The notes under the pieces: generated by a model
What the model saw: the letters and a program-made list of their open reading frames with translations, nothing else
What the model was told of the DNA's origin: nothing
The model's database searches: none
Position numbers and translations under genes: made by a program
Part shown: one piece after another, positions 52,823 through 61,968 of the stretch
How the letters are laid out: each line of letters begins with the position of its first letter
How positions within the stretch are numbered: position 1 is the stretch's first letter
From: CAZXCK01 sp964639225
Lineage (GTDB): Bacteria; Chloroflexota; Anaerolineae; Aggregatilineales; Phototrophicaceae
Direction of reading: 5' to 3'
DNA length: 64,000 nucleotides
Assembly: GCA_964639225.1 (NCBI GenBank)
Contig: CAZXCK010000001.1
Location: forward strand, 1 to 64,000

Positions 52823-53461
52823 ATGTTAAAGAAGCACGGCTTAATTATCGGACTTATCAGCATGATGCTGGCGCTCACATCATGCCAGTTGGCGACCGTT
52901 CGTTCGCTGTCTGACGACGACGACGCCAAAGCTGGTTTCAACGCCCCAAACTATGTGGATTCAATCTGGGAAACTCAGTTTATGCCGGCATTTTTGGAAG
53001 ATGCGGTAGAAATTAACGAGCTTCTGGCAGCCATTGAGGCCGATCGCGACGCCGCTATCGCCAGCTATGGCAATCGAAATGGCACTGGTGGCTTTAGCTT
53101 TATGACATACGGCGAGAGCAGAGTCCTGGATGTTGACCTGGAGTCGCGCATTGGCCTGATGAGCATTGACCTGGAACCATATGATGGCCAGCCAGAAGCC
53201 AATATCGCTATCGGCCCGGTGATTCGTCGCCGTAACAACGCGGCCATCGACGCGGTAGGCTTCATCCGTTTCAACGACTTTGTCAACCAGACTGAATTCG
53301 CCTCTGTATCCGACGCTATCAAAGAGCGCATCCTGACTGAAGTTCTCCAACCACTCGACCTCGAGAGTCTTGAAAATCAGACGATCGCTTTTCATGGCGC
53401 GTTTACCCTGGACGACACAGGCACCCTGGAGATCGTCCCGGTCAGGATCGAGGTGCGCTGA
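52823..53461 (+). CDS. DUF2291 lipoprotein
   Basis: A 212-residue exported lipoprotein. The signal ends in the lipobox LALTSC near residue 18. FNAPNYVDSIWETQFMPAFLED near residue 35, GPVIRRRNNAAIDAVGF and FNDFVNQTEFASVSDAI are marks I associate with DUF2291, a family of periplasmic lipoproteins encoded with ribose-type ABC transporters. It lies between the regulator and the ATPase gene and its stop codon overlaps the ATPase start (TGATG). It may help the binding protein or permease at the cell surface; the exact role is not established. Start ATG 52823 has AGAGGA about nine bases upstream. Confidence 0.88.
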   Translation: MLKKHGLIIGLISMMLALTSCQLATVRSLSDDDDAKAGFNAPNYVDSIWETQFMPAFLEDAVEINELLAAIEADRDAAIASYGNRNGTGGFSFMTYGESRVLDVDLESRIGLMSIDLEPYDGQPEANIAIGPVIRRRNNAAIDAVGFIRFNDFVNQTEFASVSDAIKERILTEVLQPLDLESLENQTIAFHGAFTLDDTGTLEIVPVRIEVR

Positions 53462-54999
53462 TGTCCGACGAAGTCATCCTGAGAGCAGAACAAGTCACCA
53501 AAGTTTACCCAGGGACCATCGCGCTCAACAATGTGGACTTCAACATCTATCGGGGTAAGGTCAACGTGCTGGTGGGCGAAAACGGCGCTGGCAAATCGAC
53601 GTTGATGAAAATCCTCGCCGGCGTTGAGGAAGCCACCAGCGGCACCCTTATCCTGGAAGGAAAAGTGATCCGCCCGCGTGGCCCGCGCGAGGCCGAGCAA
53701 CACGGCATTGGGATTATCTATCAGGAGCTGAACCTGTTCCCCAATCTCAGCGTTAGTGAGAATGTCTTCATGGCGCATGAGATCACCAGCGGCGGTGTTG
53801 TGGTTAACCACGCCGAGCAGGAACAGCGTACCGCCGATCTGCTCAAGCGCCTGGAACAGCCCGTCAGCCCTAAGACGCTGGTCGCCAACCTGCGCATTGG
53901 GCAGCAGCAGATTGTAGAAATCGCCAAGACTCTGGCGCTTAACGTGCGCATCCTCATTATGGACGAACCGACTTCAGCTCTCAGTAATGCCGAGGTCGAG
54001 GTACTGTTCCGTGTCATCCGTGAACTGCGCGCGCAGGGCGTGTCGATTGTATATATTTCGCACAAGCTCGAAGAACTGATGCAGATCGGCGACTACATCA
54101 CCGTATTGCGCGACGGTTACCTGATCGCCGAGGCGCGCATCCCGGATATTGATCTCAAATGGATCGTCGAGAACATGGTCAACCGCGATGCCGCGACACT
54201 CTACACCCCACCCGACCACACCATCGGCAGCGAACTTCTGCGAGTAGAAGACCTGACACTGCCACGCCCAGGCAAAGCACAGGGTTATCTGCTCGATCAT
54301 GTATCTTTTTCGCTGAACGCTGGCGAGATTCTCGGCATATATGGCCTCATGGGAGCTGGCCGTACCGAGCTATTCGAAGCGCTCATGGGCCTGCACCCTT
54401 ACGTGACGGGCACCATCTGGCTGGACGGCAAGAAGATCAGTAACCATGCATCAGTAGAACAGCGCATCAACGCAGGTCTCATGCTGATACCAGAAGACCG
54501 CCAGCGTGAAGGCCTGGTACAGACGCTGACCATTGCCGACAATATGATCCTCGCCAGCTTGCGGCGCTACCTCAGCGGCTTTTTCCTGTCATCGCGCAAG
54601 CAAAAGGAAAGCGTCTCCCAGATGACCCGTAATCTGGCGATCAAGCTGTCCAACCCGCAGAATCTGATCGGTTCGCTGAGCGGCGGCAACCAGCAAAAGG
54701 TCGTTGTTGCCAAAGCTCTGCTCACCTCGCCCAAAGTCCTGATGATGGACGAGCCAACACGCGGCATCGACGTTGGCGCCAAAGAAGAAATATTTGACAT
54801 CATGGCCGAACTGGCCCAACAGGGTTTCGGCATTCTGTTTGTCTCAACCGAGCTTAAAGAAGTCATGGCGATTGCCGACCGTGTTCTTGTTATGTCAAAG
54901 GGCTGTATCACCGCCAATATGACCCGCGCCGAGGCGACAGAGCAGGCTCTGGTCGAGGCTTCCGCAATCGGTCACGAAATTGTGAATACAGGAGTTTAG
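53461..54999 (+). CDS. Sugar ABC transporter ATP-binding protein (RbsA type)
   Basis: A 512-residue double-domain ATPase of the ribose/galactose import class. The first domain has Walker A GENGAGKSTLMK near residues 38-49, a signature region NLRIGQQQIVE and Walker B ILIMDEPTSAL. The second domain has a degenerate Walker A (GLMGAGRTELFEAL), a clean signature LSGGNQQKV and Walker B VLMMDEPTRGID. This asymmetry is normal for RbsA/MglA. The gene overlaps DUF2291 and is seven bases upstream of the permease. It powers uptake with the permease and the binding protein that follow. Confidence 0.96.
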   Translation: MSDEVILRAEQVTKVYPGTIALNNVDFNIYRGKVNVLVGENGAGKSTLMKILAGVEEATSGTLILEGKVIRPRGPREAEQHGIGIIYQELNLFPNLSVSENVFMAHEITSGGVVVNHAEQEQRTADLLKRLEQPVSPKTLVANLRIGQQQIVEIAKTLALNVRILIMDEPTSALSNAEVEVLFRVIRELRAQGVSIVYISHKLEELMQIGDYITVLRDGYLIAEARIPDIDLKWIVENMVNRDAATLYTPPDHTIGSELLRVEDLTLPRPGKAQGYLLDHVSFSLNAGEILGIYGLMGAGRTELFEALMGLHPYVTGTIWLDGKKISNHASVEQRINAGLMLIPEDRQREGLVQTLTIADNMILASLRRYLSGFFLSSRKQKESVSQMTRNLAIKLSNPQNLIGSLSGGNQQKVVVAKALLTSPKVLMMDEPTRGIDVGAKEEIFDIMAELAQQGFGILFVSTELKEVMAIADRVLVMSKGCITANMTRAEATEQALVEASAIGHEIVNTGV

Positions 55000-55005
55000 A
55001 TCATT

Positions 55006-56076
55006 ATGGAACAGGCCCAAAATCAACTTGTTTCGTCTGAGGCACGAGAAAAGCTGAAATCCCAGCAAGGCCGCATCGCGTTTCGCGCACTCTTATTCCA
55101 GTTAAGAGCTTTCATTGCGCTAATTCTGCTTTTTACATTTTTTGCGCTCTATTCATCGTCATTTTTACAGGCCAATAACCTCATTATCCTGGCGAAACAG
55201 GCGGCGATAAACGCCATCCTGGGGATTGGCATGACGTATGTGATCCTCACAGCAGGCATTGACCTGTCAGTCGGGTCGATTGTCGGACTTGCTGGCATGG
55301 TAGCAGGCGGTTTGCTTATTGATGGCCTGGTCTTACCGATGTTTGATGTGGTGATCTACTTCAACGTATGGATTGTGATGATTATCACGCTGTGTGTTGG
55401 TATGTTGTTCGGCTTAGTGAACGGCATCATCATCACAAGATTTAACGTCGCGCCATTTATTGCAACGCTGGGCACGCTCTACATCGCGCGCGGCCTGGCG
55501 TTGCTGAGCAACAATGGCGCGACCTTCCCCAATCTGGTTGGCAACCCGGAACTGAATAACACCGGTTTTCCCACCCTGGGCGCGGGGCGCTTCCTGGAAC
55601 TCCCCTACTCTATCTGGATCATGATTGTGCTCGGTTTGCTGGCCATGTTTGTCGCCAGCAAGACGCCTTTTGGTCGTCAGGTTTACGCCATTGGCGGCAA
55701 CATGCGCGCCGCTAAACTGTCCGGCGTGCGGGTGAAAACAGTCACGATGCTGACCTACGTCATCTCCGGTTTTTGTGCGGCCATGGTAGGTCTGATTATC
55801 ACCTCGCAGTTAGCTTCGGCGCACCCAGCCACCGGCGAGACTTTTGAACTTAACGCAATTGCGGCGGTTGTACTCGGCGGTACATCACTTGCCGGCGGGC
55901 GCGGAACAATCAGCGGCACGATCATCGGCGCTTTTGTAATCGGCGTGCTCAACAACGGCATGGTGATCGAGGGGGTCAGCTCGTTCTGGCAGACAGTCAT
56001 CACCGGTGTCGTCATTATCCTGGCAGTCATCATCGACCAGCTTCAGAGTCGGCTGCAGGAACGTAAGCTCATCTGA
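55006..56076 (+). CDS. Sugar ABC transporter permease (RbsC type)
   Basis: A 356-residue permease with about eight to ten membrane helices and the RbsC marks LTAGIDLSVGSIVGLAGM near residue 85, ARGLALLSN, GRQVYAIGGNMRAAKLSG and VVLGGTSLAGGRGTISGTIIGAF. A 45-residue soluble N-terminal extension precedes the first helix. It would form a homodimer with one RbsA-type ATPase. It sits between the ATPase and binding-protein genes of the operon. Confidence 0.95.
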   Translation: MEQAQNQLVSSEAREKLKSQQGRIAFRALLFQLRAFIALILLFTFFALYSSSFLQANNLIILAKQAAINAILGIGMTYVILTAGIDLSVGSIVGLAGMVAGGLLIDGLVLPMFDVVIYFNVWIVMIITLCVGMLFGLVNGIIITRFNVAPFIATLGTLYIARGLALLSNNGATFPNLVGNPELNNTGFPTLGAGRFLELPYSIWIMIVLGLLAMFVASKTPFGRQVYAIGGNMRAAKLSGVRVKTVTMLTYVISGFCAAMVGLIITSQLASAHPATGETFELNAIAAVVLGGTSLAGGRGTISGTIIGAFVIGVLNNGMVIEGVSSFWQTVITGVVIILAVIIDQLQSRLQERKLI

Positions 56077-56181
56077 TCATGACAGAACCGATGGAAAGGG
56101 GGTGATGCTCAGACAAAAGAACGGCAAAGTCAATAAGCTGCTGGTGCTTTATAAAGACAAACACGGAGGAATATACGAAAA

Positions 56182-58056
56182 ATGTCTCGCAAAACATGGT
56201 TTTCCTGGATGATTCTGACGTTGACACTGCTCCTGGCTTTCGGCGCATTTGGCGCCACCGCACAGGACCTCGATATCGAAGACCTGCCCATGGGCGATGG
56301 CGAATTGATCGTCATCATCACCCCGTCGCACGACAACCCGTTCTTCAAAGCCGAAGCGGACATCGCCCAGGCACGCGCTGAAGAACTCGGTTACACCACG
56401 CTGGTACTGGTCCACGACGACGACGCCAACCTGCAGGACCAGCACTTCGATGTCGCCATCTCGCAGGGTGCGGCGGCCATCATCCTCGACAACGCCGGCG
56501 CGGACGCCTCGATTGCGTCGATCCAGCGCGCGGCGGACGCGGGTATCCCCTCATTCCTGATCGACCGTGAAATCAACGCTTCCGGCGTGGCGGCCTCGCA
56601 GTTGGTGTCCAACAACTACCAGGGCGCGGTGCTGGGTGCCGAAGAGTTCGTGCGTCTGATGGGTGAAGAAGGCCAGTATGTCGAACTGCTGGGCCGTGAG
56701 ACCGACACCAACGCGGCTGTCCGTTCTCAGGGTTACAACGACGTCATCGCCGACTTCCCGGACATGGAACTGGTTGCCCAGCAGACGGCCAACTGGAGCC
56801 AGCCCGAAGCCTTCGACGTGATGGAAACCCTCATCCAGACCTATCCGGACATCAAGGGCGTGATCGCGGGTAACGACACGATGGCCCTGGGCGCGTCGGC
56901 AGCGCTGCGCGCGGCTGGTATGGACGATGTCATCGTGGTTGGCTTCGACGGTAGCCCTGAGGTTATGGACGCCATTCGTCGCGGCGAAATCCAGGCGACG
57001 GTACTTCAGCCGGTCGCGGTCTTCTCCGAACTGGCCGTTGACCAGGCCCATACCTACATCCAGACTGGTGAACTGCCCGAAGTCGAGAAACAGTCGATTG
57101 ACTGCATCCTCATCACACCGGAAAACGTGGACGGGTACGGCGTTTTTGCCCCGCTGCCGGTCGATGAAGAAGCCGCTTTGCCGATGGGCGATGGCGAATT
57201 GATCGTCATCATCACCCCGTCGCACGACAACCCGTTCTTCAAAGCCGAAGCGGACATCGCCCAGGCACGCGCTGAAGAACTCGGTTACACCACGCTGGTA
57301 CTGGTCCACGACGACGACGCCAACCTGCAGGACCAGCACTTCGATGTCGCCATCTCGCAGGGTGCGGCGGCCATCATCCTCGACAACGCCGGCGCGGACG
57401 CCTCGATTGCGTCGATCCAGCGCGCGGCGGACGCGGGTATCCCCTCATTCCTGATCGACCGTGAAATCAACGCTTCCGGCGTGGCGGCCTCGCAGTTGGT
57501 GTCCAACAACTACCAGGGCGCGGTGCTGGGTGCCGAAGAGTTCGTGCGTCTGATGGGTGAAGAAGGCCAGTATGTCGAACTGCTGGGCCGTGAGACCGAC
57601 ACCAACGCGGCTGTCCGTTCTCAGGGTTACAACGACGTCATCGCCGACTTCCCGGACATGGAACTGGTTGCCCAGCAGACGGCCAACTGGAGCCAGCCCG
57701 AAGCCTTCGACGTGATGGAAACCCTCATCCAGACCTATCCGGACATCAAGGGCGTGATCGCGGGTAACGACACGATGGCCCTGGGCGCGTCGGCAGCGCT
57801 GCGCGCGGCTGGTATGGACGATGTCATCGTGGTTGGCTTCGACGGTAGCCCTGAGGTTATGGACGCCATTCGTCGCGGCGAAATCCAGGCGACGGTACTT
57901 CAGCCGGTCGCGGTCTTCTCCGAACTGGCCGTTGACCAGGCCCATACCTACATCCAGACTGGTGAACTGCCCGAAGTCGAGAAACAGTCGATTGACTGCA
58001 TCCTCATTACACCGGAAAACGTCGACGAGTATGGCGTTTTTGCCCCGCTCAACTAA
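56182..58056 (+). CDS. Sugar-binding protein with duplicated ligand-binding domain
   Basis: A 624-residue ribose-class binding protein, about twice the usual length. A signal peptide (MSRKTWFSWMILTLTLLLAF, cut near ATAQ-D) is followed by two type I periplasmic-binding-protein domains, about residues 37-334 and 335-624, both starting MGDGELIVII. They differ only near their C-terminal ends. GGAGG lies upstream of ATG 56182. Marks include GAAAIILDNAGAD, GVIAGNDTMALGA and VIVVGFDGSPEVMDAI. It supplies sugar to the RbsA/RbsC-type transporter encoded before it. Two linked binding sites could raise capture efficiency; an assembly artefact must be excluded. Confidence 0.9.
   Translation: MSRKTWFSWMILTLTLLLAFGAFGATAQDLDIEDLPMGDGELIVIITPSHDNPFFKAEADIAQARAEELGYTTLVLVHDDDANLQDQHFDVAISQGAAAIILDNAGADASIASIQRAADAGIPSFLIDREINASGVAASQLVSNNYQGAVLGAEEFVRLMGEEGQYVELLGRETDTNAAVRSQGYNDVIADFPDMELVAQQTANWSQPEAFDVMETLIQTYPDIKGVIAGNDTMALGASAALRAAGMDDVIVVGFDGSPEVMDAIRRGEIQATVLQPVAVFSELAVDQAHTYIQTGELPEVEKQSIDCILITPENVDGYGVFAPLPVDEEAALPMGDGELIVIITPSHDNPFFKAEADIAQARAEELGYTTLVLVHDDDANLQDQHFDVAISQGAAAIILDNAGADASIASIQRAADAGIPSFLIDREINASGVAASQLVSNNYQGAVLGAEEFVRLMGEEGQYVELLGRETDTNAAVRSQGYNDVIADFPDMELVAQQTANWSQPEAFDVMETLIQTYPDIKGVIAGNDTMALGASAALRAAGMDDVIVVGFDGSPEVMDAIRRGEIQATVLQPVAVFSELAVDQAHTYIQTGELPEVEKQSIDCILITPENVDEYGVFAPLN
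56290..58007 (+). repeat. Tandem duplication of 894 bp inside the binding-protein gene
   Basis: The DNA from 56290 recurs from 57184, a period of 894 bp (298 codons). The copies look identical for 824 bases by eye (56290-57113 and 57184-58007) and then diverge near the C-terminal coding ends. The frame is kept, producing the two-domain protein. Confidence 0.93.
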
Positions 58057-58073
58057 CGAGCACCAGCAGCATT

Positions 58074-58105
58074 GGAGATGAACAGACCGGAGTCTGTTCA
58101 TCTCC
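58074..58105. terminator. Perfect 14-bp hairpin after the binding-protein gene
   Basis: GGAGATGAACAGAC at 58074-58087 and GTCTGTTCATCTCC at 58092-58105 are exactly complementary around CGGA. No T run follows. It likely stabilises the upstream mRNA or partly stops transcription before the catabolic genes. Confidence 0.7.
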
Positions 58106-58148
58106 ACACATAACATTAACAAGCGACAACCAGCCAGTATGGCAAACA

Positions 58149-58177
58149 GGCAGTCGGGTCATCCCGACCTGACTGCC
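58149..58177. terminator. Second hairpin after the binding-protein gene
   Basis: GGCAGTCGGGTC at 58149-58160 pairs with GACCTGACTGCC at 58166-58177, with one G-T pair in 12 and a five-base loop. It lies 43 bases after the first hairpin and also lacks a T run. Confidence 0.65.
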
Positions 58178-58247
58178 CATCATCTGACACACAGACTCAT
58201 TATCGCACTCATCCAATTGCAGATATGTCAACTGTGGAGGGAACTAC

Positions 58248-58670
58248 ATGATCCGTTCCGAGCTGCTCCATCCTCAAATTCTGAAAGTGCTGGCATCAGC
58301 CGGTCATGGTTCTGTCGTGCTCATCGCCGACGGCAATTTCCCGTTTACCACCGGTGCCAATCCGGCAGCCGAACGCGTCTACCTGAACCTGGCACCGGGC
58401 AAACTCAACGTGACCGACGTCCTCGAAACACTGGTCAGGACCATTCCGATTGAAGCGGCTCACGGAATGGTCCCCGATGACGGCACAGAACCGGCAATCT
58501 TCGAAGAATATCGACGGCTGATGCCCGATGTGCCGGTCCAGACGCTGGGACGTTTCCCCTTCTATGACGCCGCCAAATCCCCCGATACCGCGTTGGTAGT
58601 CGCCACCGGCGAACAACGGACCTACGCCTGCATCCTGCTGACTATCGGGGTCGTTACTGGAAAGGAATAG
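58248..58670 (+). CDS. RbsD/FucU-type sugar mutarotase
   Basis: A 140-residue protein of the RbsD/FucU family, which interconverts sugar anomers or pyranose and furanose forms so that imported sugar can be used. Marks are LLHPQILKVLASAGHGSVVLIADGNFP near residues 6-30 (shown in parts: the HPQIL block and the GHG block) and a C-terminal GEQRTYACILLTIGV. The closest branch, RbsD or FucU, is not decided. It follows the two hairpins after the binding protein and is four bases before transketolase. Context fits conversion of the imported sugar before isomerisation. Confidence 0.88.
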   Translation: MIRSELLHPQILKVLASAGHGSVVLIADGNFPFTTGANPAAERVYLNLAPGKLNVTDVLETLVRTIPIEAAHGMVPDDGTEPAIFEEYRRLMPDVPVQTLGRFPFYDAAKSPDTALVVATGEQRTYACILLTIGVVTGKE

Positions 58671-58673
58671 CCA

Positions 58674-59516
58674 ATGGACCTGACCGAACTCCAGCTAAAG
58701 TCAATTGAATACCGCAAGAAAACCCTTGAGATCATCAAGCACAGTGGAGCTGGTCACACCGCTGGCAGTCTGTCCTGCCTCGATATTCTCAACGTACTGT
58801 ATAACCATGTGCTGCGCCTGTCGCCAGAAACATTCAACAGTCCAGACCGTGATCGCTACATTCAGAGCAAGGGTCACTCAGTCGAGGCGCTGTATGTGGT
58901 ACTCGCCGATCAGGGTTTCTTCCCATCAGCGGAACTGGACACGCTGAATCGCTACAGGTCGCATTTTATCGGCCACCCGACGCGCAAAGTGCCCGGCATC
59001 GAACAGAACACCGGCGCGCTGGGTCACGGCCTGTCGCTGGCTGTAGGCACCGCCATCGCGGGCAAAAAAGACGGGCGCGATTATCGCGTGTTTACTCTGC
59101 TGGGCGATGGCGAACTCGCCGAAGGCTCAAGCTGGGAAGCATCGATGACCGCATCCCACTACAAACTGGATAATCTGGTGGTTATCATCGACCGCAACAC
59201 CCTGCAGATCACCGGGCGCACCGAAGAAGTCAACGGGCTGGAACCACTAGATGACAAGTTCCGCGCGTTTGGTTACGCCGTGCGCCATGTGGATGGCAAT
59301 GACCTCAGCGCGTTGACGGCCATTTTTGACCAGCTTCCATTTGAAACCGGCAAACCGAATCTGGTGCTGGCCCATACCGTCAAAGGTAAGGGTATTAGTT
59401 TCATGGAGGACGTGCGCGCCTGGCATCACAAAGTGCCCAGCGACGACGAATTCGCGCTGGCAATGCAGGAACTGGATCAGGCTCGCGCCCGGTTGCTGGA
59501 AGGAACAACCTTATGA
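58674..59516 (+). CDS. Transketolase, N-terminal subunit
   Basis: A 280-residue thiamine-diphosphate-binding half of a split transketolase. The residues HSGAGHTAGSLSCLDIL near residues 23-39, IGHPTRKVPGIEQNTGALGHGLSLAVG, and the diphosphate-binding GDGELAEGSSWEA near residues 143-155 followed by IIDRNTLQ are typical. Such split enzymes work as a heterotetramer with the next gene's product. They occur in dedicated sugar pathways (for example D-apulose 4-phosphate transketolase and some sulfosugar routes) as well as in general metabolism. It overlaps the second subunit gene by four bases (ATGA). Confidence 0.93.
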   Translation: MDLTELQLKSIEYRKKTLEIIKHSGAGHTAGSLSCLDILNVLYNHVLRLSPETFNSPDRDRYIQSKGHSVEALYVVLADQGFFPSAELDTLNRYRSHFIGHPTRKVPGIEQNTGALGHGLSLAVGTAIAGKKDGRDYRVFTLLGDGELAEGSSWEASMTASHYKLDNLVVIIDRNTLQITGRTEEVNGLEPLDDKFRAFGYAVRHVDGNDLSALTAIFDQLPFETGKPNLVLAHTVKGKGISFMEDVRAWHHKVPSDDEFALAMQELDQARARLLEGTTL

Positions 59517-60469
59517 CACTCGAACTGGGCAAACCCAATCAGGACGTATTCGCAAAAACCCTGCTCGAACTGGCCCAGCAGGACAAAGACATCCTGGTGA
59601 TGACCAGCGACTCACGCGGATCAGGTAAGCTGGTGCCATTTGGCGAGGCCCTGCCCGATCAATTGGTCGAAGTTGGCATCGCCGAGCAGAATCTGATCGG
59701 CATTTCCGCCGGGCTGGCCGCTGCCGGCAAAAAGGTATTTGCCGTATCACCGGCCTGCTTCCTGACAGCGCGCGCCCTGGAACAGATCAAGAACGACGTC
59801 GCCTACAGCGATAACCCGGTACGAATCGTGGGCATCAGCGCCGGGGTGAGCTACGGTGCGCTCGGTTCCACCCACCACTCACTGCACGACTTCGCCGCGC
59901 TGCGCGCCATCAACAACATCGATATCGTCGTACCGGCAGACAATTTCGAGACACGCGAGGCCGTCAAAGCACTCATCGGCCATCCGCATCCGGTCTATCT
60001 GCGCCTGGGCAAGAAGGCGATGCCTTTACTGTATCCGCCAGAAACACGCTTCGAGATCGGCAAAGCCATCACCGTGCGCGAGGGCTACGACATCACCTTC
60101 ATCGCCATCGGCGAGACGGTGGCCCCCGCTGCTATAGCCGCCGATCTGTTGCAGACACAGGGGATTTCGGCGCGCGTCATCAGTATGCACACCCTGCGCC
60201 CATTCGATACCGACGCCCTGTTGGACGCGGCTCGCTCCACACATGGCGTTATCACCGTTGAAGAACACAGCGTTCATGGTGGTTTGGGCGAGTGCTGCGC
60301 CGCCATTCTGATGCAGAACCAGCTCGCCGTGCCATTTAGGATCGTCGGTATCCCCGATGAATACACCATCACCGGCAGCCAGACAGAGATATTCAACCAT
60401 TACGGCATCTCGGCTGAAGGTCTGGCGGCGACAGCCCGGCAGCTTCTACAGATTGAGGTGAGTTCATGA
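59513..60469 (+). CDS. Transketolase, C-terminal subunit
   Basis: A 318-residue pyrimidine-binding and C-terminal half. The Glu that activates thiamine is in VEVGIAEQNLIGISAGLAAAG (LVEVGIAEQN is the clear part) near residue 60. SYGALGSTHHSLHDFAALR and VPADNFETREAVKALIGHPHPVYLRLGK are further marks, and the transketolase C-terminal domain includes VISMHTLRPFD and VEEHSVHGGLGE. It overlaps both neighbours (59513 and 60466) by four bases, so the transketolase and kinase genes are translationally coupled, suggesting a common pathway. Confidence 0.93.
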   Translation: MTLELGKPNQDVFAKTLLELAQQDKDILVMTSDSRGSGKLVPFGEALPDQLVEVGIAEQNLIGISAGLAAAGKKVFAVSPACFLTARALEQIKNDVAYSDNPVRIVGISAGVSYGALGSTHHSLHDFAALRAINNIDIVVPADNFETREAVKALIGHPHPVYLRLGKKAMPLLYPPETRFEIGKAITVREGYDITFIAIGETVAPAAIAADLLQTQGISARVISMHTLRPFDTDALLDAARSTHGVITVEEHSVHGGLGECCAAILMQNQLAVPFRIVGIPDEYTITGSQTEIFNHYGISAEGLAATARQLLQIEVSS

Positions 60470-61938
60470 CGGCAATTCTTGCCCTCGATCAGAGCACATC
60501 AGCCACCAAAGCACTGATCTTCGACGCACAGGGGCAGGTGCTGGGCAAGACTTCACTTGAGCACCAGCAGTATTACCCCGCGTCAGGCTGGGTAGAACAC
60601 GACGCCGACGAGATTTACACCAACACGCTGGCGGTGATCAGATCGATCGTCCAACAGCATCCAGGGCAGACGTTCGAGTTTCTTAGTATCACCAATCAGC
60701 GCGAGACGTTTGTCATCTTTGACCGGGAGACGGGCGCGCCACTGCACCGGGCAATCGTCTGGCAGTGTCGCCGGGGCGAACCCATTTGCCAGGAGTTGCT
60801 GGCCGCCGGTCACGGCGATAGGGTGCAGCAGCTAACCGGCCTGAAGATCGACACCTACTTCCCGGCCTCGAAGATTACGCATCTGCTGCGCCAGCAGCCG
60901 GAACTTAAGCAACGCCTGGAAGATGGCACGGCGCTCGTAAGCACTATCGACGCCTATCTGATTTACCGCCTCACCGGCGGCGCAGTCTTCGCCACCGACC
61001 ACACCAATGCCTGCCGCACACTCTTCTATGACATCAACACGCTGGACTGGAGCGACGAACTGTGCGCCCTGTTCGACGTGCCACGCCGCGCCCTGCCAGA
61101 GATTCGTGAGAGTGCGGCGCGCTTCGGCGAAACGGACTGCGGCGGCGTTCTGCCCGCGTCGATTCCCATTTGCGGCATCATGGGCGATTCTCAGGCGGCG
61201 CTCTTCGCGCAGCGCTGCTACCAGCCCGGTGGCGCCAAGGTGACCTTCGGAACAGGCTCGTCGGTGCTGCTCAACCTGGGAGACTCGCCCATACGCTCGC
61301 CTAATGGTATCGTCACCACCATTGGCTGGGTTTACAACGGCCAGCCGACCTACGCCTTTGAAGGCATTATCAACTTCACCGGCGCGACCATCGCCTGGCT
61401 GCGCGACGGTCTGAAACTCATCCAGAGTTCGGCGGAGACCGAATCGCTGGCGACCAGCGTAACCGATACCGGTGGCGTGTATGTGGTGCCGGGCTTTGTC
61501 GGCCTCAGCGCTCCTTACTGGCGCGCCGATGTCCAGGGAGCCATTGTTGGTCTGACGCCAGGCAGCACACGCGCGCATGTCGTCCGGGCAGCGCTGGAGT
61601 CGATCGCCTATCAGGTACGCGATGTCCTGTCGCTGATGGCACAGGATGCCGGTATGCCCCTGCAGAGCGTCAAAGGTGATGGCGGCGCGGTCGCTAACCG
61701 TTTCCTGATGCAGTTCGTCGCCGATATGATACGTCTCCAGGTCCAGGCTTCCACCTTGCCGGAACTGTCAGCGTTGGGGGCAGTATTCAGCGGACTGCTG
61801 GGCACAGGTGTCTATCCCTCACTGAGTGCGCTGGAATCTCTGCCGGCTGGTTTCGACGACTATCAGCCACTAATGCCAGTCGAGCAGGCCGAGGGGCTGT
61901 ATGCCGGCTGGGAGCGCGCAGTAGCGCGGGTTTTATAA
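60466..61938 (+). CDS. FGGY-family carbohydrate kinase (glycerol-kinase-like)
   Basis: A 490-residue kinase similar in motifs to glycerol kinase: N-terminal ALDQSTSATKALIFD, ITNQRETFVIFDRETG, ATDHTNACRTLFYD, GDSQAALFAQRCY and GTGSSVLLNLG. Because a canonical GlpK is encoded at 10537 with glycerol genes, and because this one is coupled to a split transketolase and an isomerase, its substrate is more likely a ketose than glycerol. Glycerol kinases contact substrate with an RE pair and a Trp; here the RE pair is present, so glycerol or a branched or short ketose cannot be ruled out. Phosphorylation would give the substrate for transketolase. Confidence 0.9.
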   Translation: MTAILALDQSTSATKALIFDAQGQVLGKTSLEHQQYYPASGWVEHDADEIYTNTLAVIRSIVQQHPGQTFEFLSITNQRETFVIFDRETGAPLHRAIVWQCRRGEPICQELLAAGHGDRVQQLTGLKIDTYFPASKITHLLRQQPELKQRLEDGTALVSTIDAYLIYRLTGGAVFATDHTNACRTLFYDINTLDWSDELCALFDVPRRALPEIRESAARFGETDCGGVLPASIPICGIMGDSQAALFAQRCYQPGGAKVTFGTGSSVLLNLGDSPIRSPNGIVTTIGWVYNGQPTYAFEGIINFTGATIAWLRDGLKLIQSSAETESLATSVTDTGGVYVVPGFVGLSAPYWRADVQGAIVGLTPGSTRAHVVRAALESIAYQVRDVLSLMAQDAGMPLQSVKGDGGAVANRFLMQFVADMIRLQVQASTLPELSALGAVFSGLLGTGVYPSLSALESLPAGFDDYQPLMPVEQAEGLYAGWERAVARVL

Positions 61939-61968
61939 ACAAACGATCTCATAGAAAGGATTTGATCG

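Noticed and set aside
60466..61938. Naming this kinase glpK
   Set aside because: A canonical glycerol kinase already sits in the glycerol locus at 10537; this one is coupled to transketolase and an isomerase, so only the FGGY family is claimed.
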